Positions 61,796-64,000 of a stretch of DNA of 64,000 bases are shown piece after piece. The stretch is from Azotobacter paspali (GTDB lineage Bacteria > Pseudomonadota > Gammaproteobacteria > Pseudomonadales > Pseudomonadaceae): the NCBI RefSeq assembly GCF_042434745.1, contig NZ_JBHLSS010000100.1, one strand, 5' to 3'. The notes beneath the pieces are model-generated. The model had not been told where the DNA came from and did no database searches. It saw only the letters and a program-made list of their open reading frames with translations. Positions within the stretch are counted from its first letter, which is position 1; each line of letters begins with the position of its first letter. A program made the translations under genes and the position numbers.

Positions 61796-63166
61796 TTACG
61801 CTACCTCGATCGCCGCCATCAGGCCCGTCTCCATGTGGTCGATGACGTGGCAGTGGAACATCCATACCCCGGGATTGTCCGCCACCAGAGCGATCCGTGC
61901 GGTCTCGTTGCGTCCCAGCAGGTAAGTATCGGTGAAGTACGGGTCGATCTTCCGGCGGTTGGAGTCCAGCACCTTGAAGGCCATCCCGTGCAGGTGTATG
62001 GGATGCAGGTACTGACTGACATTGCGCAACTCGAAGATATAACTGCGCCCCTGCTGCAGGGTGGCGATGGGGCGCTCGGCGCAACGCTTGTCGTTGATGT
62101 CCCAGGCCTGGCCATTGATCTGCCAGAACTTGAAGGCCCCGCCCTGCTCCATGTTCCCCGACAGGGCTCCGACCCATTCGAAATTGAAGCCCAGGCTCGT
62201 CGCGGCGGCCAGATCGGGTTCCGGGACGGGATTGGCCGGTAGCGCGGCAGGCCAGTCGGCGGCCGCCTCGCCGCTGTCCACGCTCTTCAGGGTGGCCAGA
62301 CGCAGCGGACCGTTGCGCAAGGGCAGCGCCGTCCCGAGCGCCGGAACCCGGAGCCCCAGCTCGATACGCATGCCCGGCCCCAACAGGTATTCCCGCCCAA
62401 GCGGACGGGGAGCGACGGGATTGCCGTCCAGCGCGTAGACGCGCGCCTCGGCACCCGGCAGGTTGAGGCGGTAGGTCAGGGTATTGTCGAGGTTGAGGAT
62501 GCGCAAGCGCACAACCTGGCCGGCGGGCAGCTCCAGTGTCGGCGACGCCTGGCCGTTGACCGTGCTCAGGCGCCCCGGCGTACCGCCACGGGCCGCCTCG
62601 CGCAGCACGCTGAACTCGCCGAAGACGCCCTGCCCGTCCACATGCCAGCTTTTTAGGCTCAGCGTGCGCTCGTGCCTGAACCCCGTCGGCTCGCGCTCCT
62701 CGACGATCAGCGGACCGACCAGTCCGCGCCCAAGCTGCTCGCCACTGGCGGTATGCGGGTGATACCAGAAGCTGCCGGCGTCCGGCACCCGGAAGCGATA
62801 GTCGAAAGACTCGCCCGGCAGCACCGGCAACTGCGACAGGTAGGGCACACCGTCCATCTCCAGAGGCAGGCGGATACCATGCCAGTGGATGGTGCTCGGC
62901 TCGGGCAGGCGGTTGACGAAACGCACCCGCAGCCAGTCGCCCTGTCGCGCGCGCAACTCCAGCCCCGGCGCCTGGCCGCCGTAGGCCCAGACGGACGTCT
63001 TGCGGCCCGGCACCAGTTCCACGTCCAGCGGCGCGGCGATCAGCTCGTAGTCGTGGGTCTTTGCCTCCTCCGGCCGACCCAGCCAATAGCGCGCCCCGCC
63101 GGCCCCCAGGCCGAGCACGGAGACACCGGCCAGGCCGGCGAGGATCTGTCTGCGGGTAACACTCAT
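61796..63166 (-). CDS. Multicopper oxidase, Tat-exported
   Basis: Three-cupredoxin-domain oxidase of 456 aa. The N terminus MSVTRRQILAGLAGVSVLGLG is a twin-arginine signal. All four copper motifs are present: HWHG, HPH (WYHPHTA), HPIHLHG, and HCHVIDHMETGLM with the type 1 Cys and Met ligand. There is no methionine-rich insert like that of CueO, so it is a short form. Possible roles are cuprous or ferrous iron oxidation in the periplasm. A Fur-box-like site lies about 55 bases upstream. Confidence 0.9.
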   Translation of the reverse strand: MSVTRRQILAGLAGVSVLGLGAGGARYWLGRPEEAKTHDYELIAAPLDVELVPGRKTSVWAYGGQAPGLELRARQGDWLRVRFVNRLPEPSTIHWHGIRLPLEMDGVPYLSQLPVLPGESFDYRFRVPDAGSFWYHPHTASGEQLGRGLVGPLIVEEREPTGFRHERTLSLKSWHVDGQGVFGEFSVLREAARGGTPGRLSTVNGQASPTLELPAGQVVRLRILNLDNTLTYRLNLPGAEARVYALDGNPVAPRPLGREYLLGPGMRIELGLRVPALGTALPLRNGPLRLATLKSVDSGEAAADWPAALPANPVPEPDLAAATSLGFNFEWVGALSGNMEQGGAFKFWQINGQAWDINDKRCAERPIATLQQGRSYIFELRNVSQYLHPIHLHGMAFKVLDSNRRKIDPYFTDTYLLGRNETARIALVADNPGVWMFHCHVIDHMETGLMAAIEVA

Positions 63167-63614
63167 GAAGTCGGCTCCTGCCTCGCGGGCGGTCGATCGT
63201 GGACGCGCTATTCAGCTATGGATGAAATAGTTTCTCATTATCCATCGAGAACAACCATCGTGTATCAACTGCGCCGGGATATCCGAAGACATGCGGCAAA
63301 CGACCGAGCGAGCGACAAGCTGAGGAGCCGAGCGGAGGGGTCCTCGCCCCGAAAAACGAATCTATGGTCATACCCGTTTTTGCAACACTGATCAGCGATG
63401 AGTATTTGCCTTGCTTGAATCTATCCGGCGTCTGTCTGGGGCATGCCCCGCGCCACGATGAGAGTCGCGCCTGATGGTCCTAAGAAAAACCGCGGCTTCG
63501 AGAGCCAATCGTTTCTACAGGGTGTCCACCAGGCCGGTGAGCCGTTCGCATCATCGGCTATTCGGTTATCGCAAAACCTGAAGAGCGTTTCGTGGTACAG
63601 CGGTAACCGCAGGG
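63167..63614. other. Intergenic region between multicopper oxidase and transposase remnant
   Basis: 448 bp with no credible gene; small ORFs on both strands lack family similarity. The left end holds the oxidase promoter and the Fur-like site. The right part (about 63400-63614) is probably the 3' end of the IS element whose transposase is cut by the window edge. Confidence 0.5.
63221..63242 (-). promoter_or_regulatory. Fur-box-like site upstream of multicopper oxidase
   Basis: On the minus strand GATAATGAGAAA then CTATTTCATC, a near palindrome of the form ATGAnAA...TTnCAT that fits the Fur consensus (GATAATGATAATCATTATC) best in its first half. It sits in an A/T-rich patch 55-76 bases before the oxidase start. 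Confidence 0.45.
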
Positions 63615-64000
63615 TCAGGCGGCGCAAGAGCTTGGCCCTGCTTCAAATTTCGAATGGTTGGCGGCGATAGCCCAAGCGCTCCGGGCGAGCTTGTTGGCCA
63701 GGGCGCATGCCACCACGTTCGAATGGCGTCGCTGGAGTAGCGAGCGCACCCAGTCGGCCAATGCCCCTTGTTGGTGTTCCAGTCGTTGCGGATAAACCCT
63801 GGCGCACCGCACCAGTAGCCGTCGCGGGTTCTTGTCACCGCGCTGGCTGATGCCCAGCAGGTTGCTCCGACCACCCGTGCTGTATTGCCGTGGCGCCAAG
63901 CCGACCGAGGCGAAAGTCCCGGCTACAGCTGTACTGCTTGCCATCCCCAACCTGCGCCGACAACAAGCTCGCCGTGATCGGACCGATGCAGGGAATGGTC
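63615..64000 (-). pseudogene. IS110/IS1111-type transposase, C-terminal part, frame-disrupted
   Basis: The Transposase_20 region is recognisable: TIPCIGPITASLLSAQVGDG in the frame entering from the right edge, then FASVGLAPRQYSTGGRSNLLG, ISQRGDK, and VVACALANKLAR in another frame. The reading frame changes near 63915-63925, after SCSRDF, by one base, so the copy is probably inactive unless recoding or a sequencing error explains it. It ends at 63615 and continues beyond base 64000. Confidence 0.75.

Noticed and set aside
63421..63670. Small ORFs in the region before the transposase remnant
   Set aside because: They are 68-75 codons on opposite strands over the same bases, with no motif or ribosome site.
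1..64000. CRISPR arrays, tRNA or rRNA genes, prophage genes
   Set aside because: No regularly spaced direct repeats, cloverleaf-like sequences, rRNA segments or phage structural genes were seen on reading both strands.

Overview
This 64 kb window is GC-rich, gene-dense chromosomal DNA of a gammaproteobacterium of the family Pseudomonadaceae. The basis is protein-level resemblance to Pseudomonas families and blocks of gene order that I recall from P. aeruginosa: dapE-rlmA-small gene-cold shock; tsaB-adk-ppc; TetR-lysS-prfB; recJ; xerD-dsbC-hom-thrC; rpsP-rimM-trmD-rplS; ffh; purT; purL-mltF-tadA. An Azotobacter-type genome would fit, because known blocks are joined in new combinations and separated by repeat elements, but the genus cannot be settled from sequence alone. 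I found no rRNA, tRNA or CRISPR.

Layout. 1-2331: the end of a kdpD-kdpE potassium two-component system. 2336-8731: tcdA, an NdvB-like glucan glycosyltransferase, dapE, rlmA, a small conserved gene and a cold-shock protein with a long leader. 9018-12506: a three-gene ABC operon of GldA/GldF/GldG type. 12830-20993: a DUF4197 protein, rsmJ, repeat element A, an extensin-like protein, a DUF72 protein, tsaB, adk and ppc. 21199-26812: a small conserved gene, then a tightly coupled operon (AIM24-like, lipoprotein hydrolase, one-TM protein, macro domain) broken by a 139 bp MITE, then a QEGLA-family metallopeptidase homologue, a lipoprotein and a TetR regulator. 27030-30497: lysS, prfB with its programmed +1 frameshift, and repeat element B. 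30526-36518: a DUF533 protein, an Old Yellow Enzyme, and a glycerate kinase/CdaR/MFS module for sugar-acid or glycerate use. 36569-49649: housekeeping genes (recJ, yaeQ, a diguanylate cyclase, a DUF3509 protein, thrC, hom, dsbC, xerD, a thioesterase, rplS, trmD, rimM, rpsP, ffh). 49804-63166: a CcsA-like membrane protein, a HlyC/CorC protein, purT, a DUF1289 remnant, two Nudix hydrolases, an L,D-transpeptidase, a YqfO-like protein, purL, mltF, tadA and a multicopper oxidase behind a Fur-box-like site. The right edge cuts a frame-disrupted IS110/IS1111-type transposase.

The most unusual content is in the repeats. Elements A (14402-15079) and B (29761-30497) are related foldback elements with 52 bp terminal inverted repeats and 10 bp target duplications. 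They contain nested hairpins and no credible gene. Their two tips are distinguishable and lie in the same orientation in both copies, but the ~0.6 kb body between the inner 18 bp inverted repeats is flipped between A and B, as an invertible segment would be. A separate 139 bp MITE sits exactly in a TGATG stop/start overlap. Its 5 bp duplication restores both the upstream stop and the downstream start, and the 144 bp net insertion keeps a readable in-frame path into the hydrolase gene.
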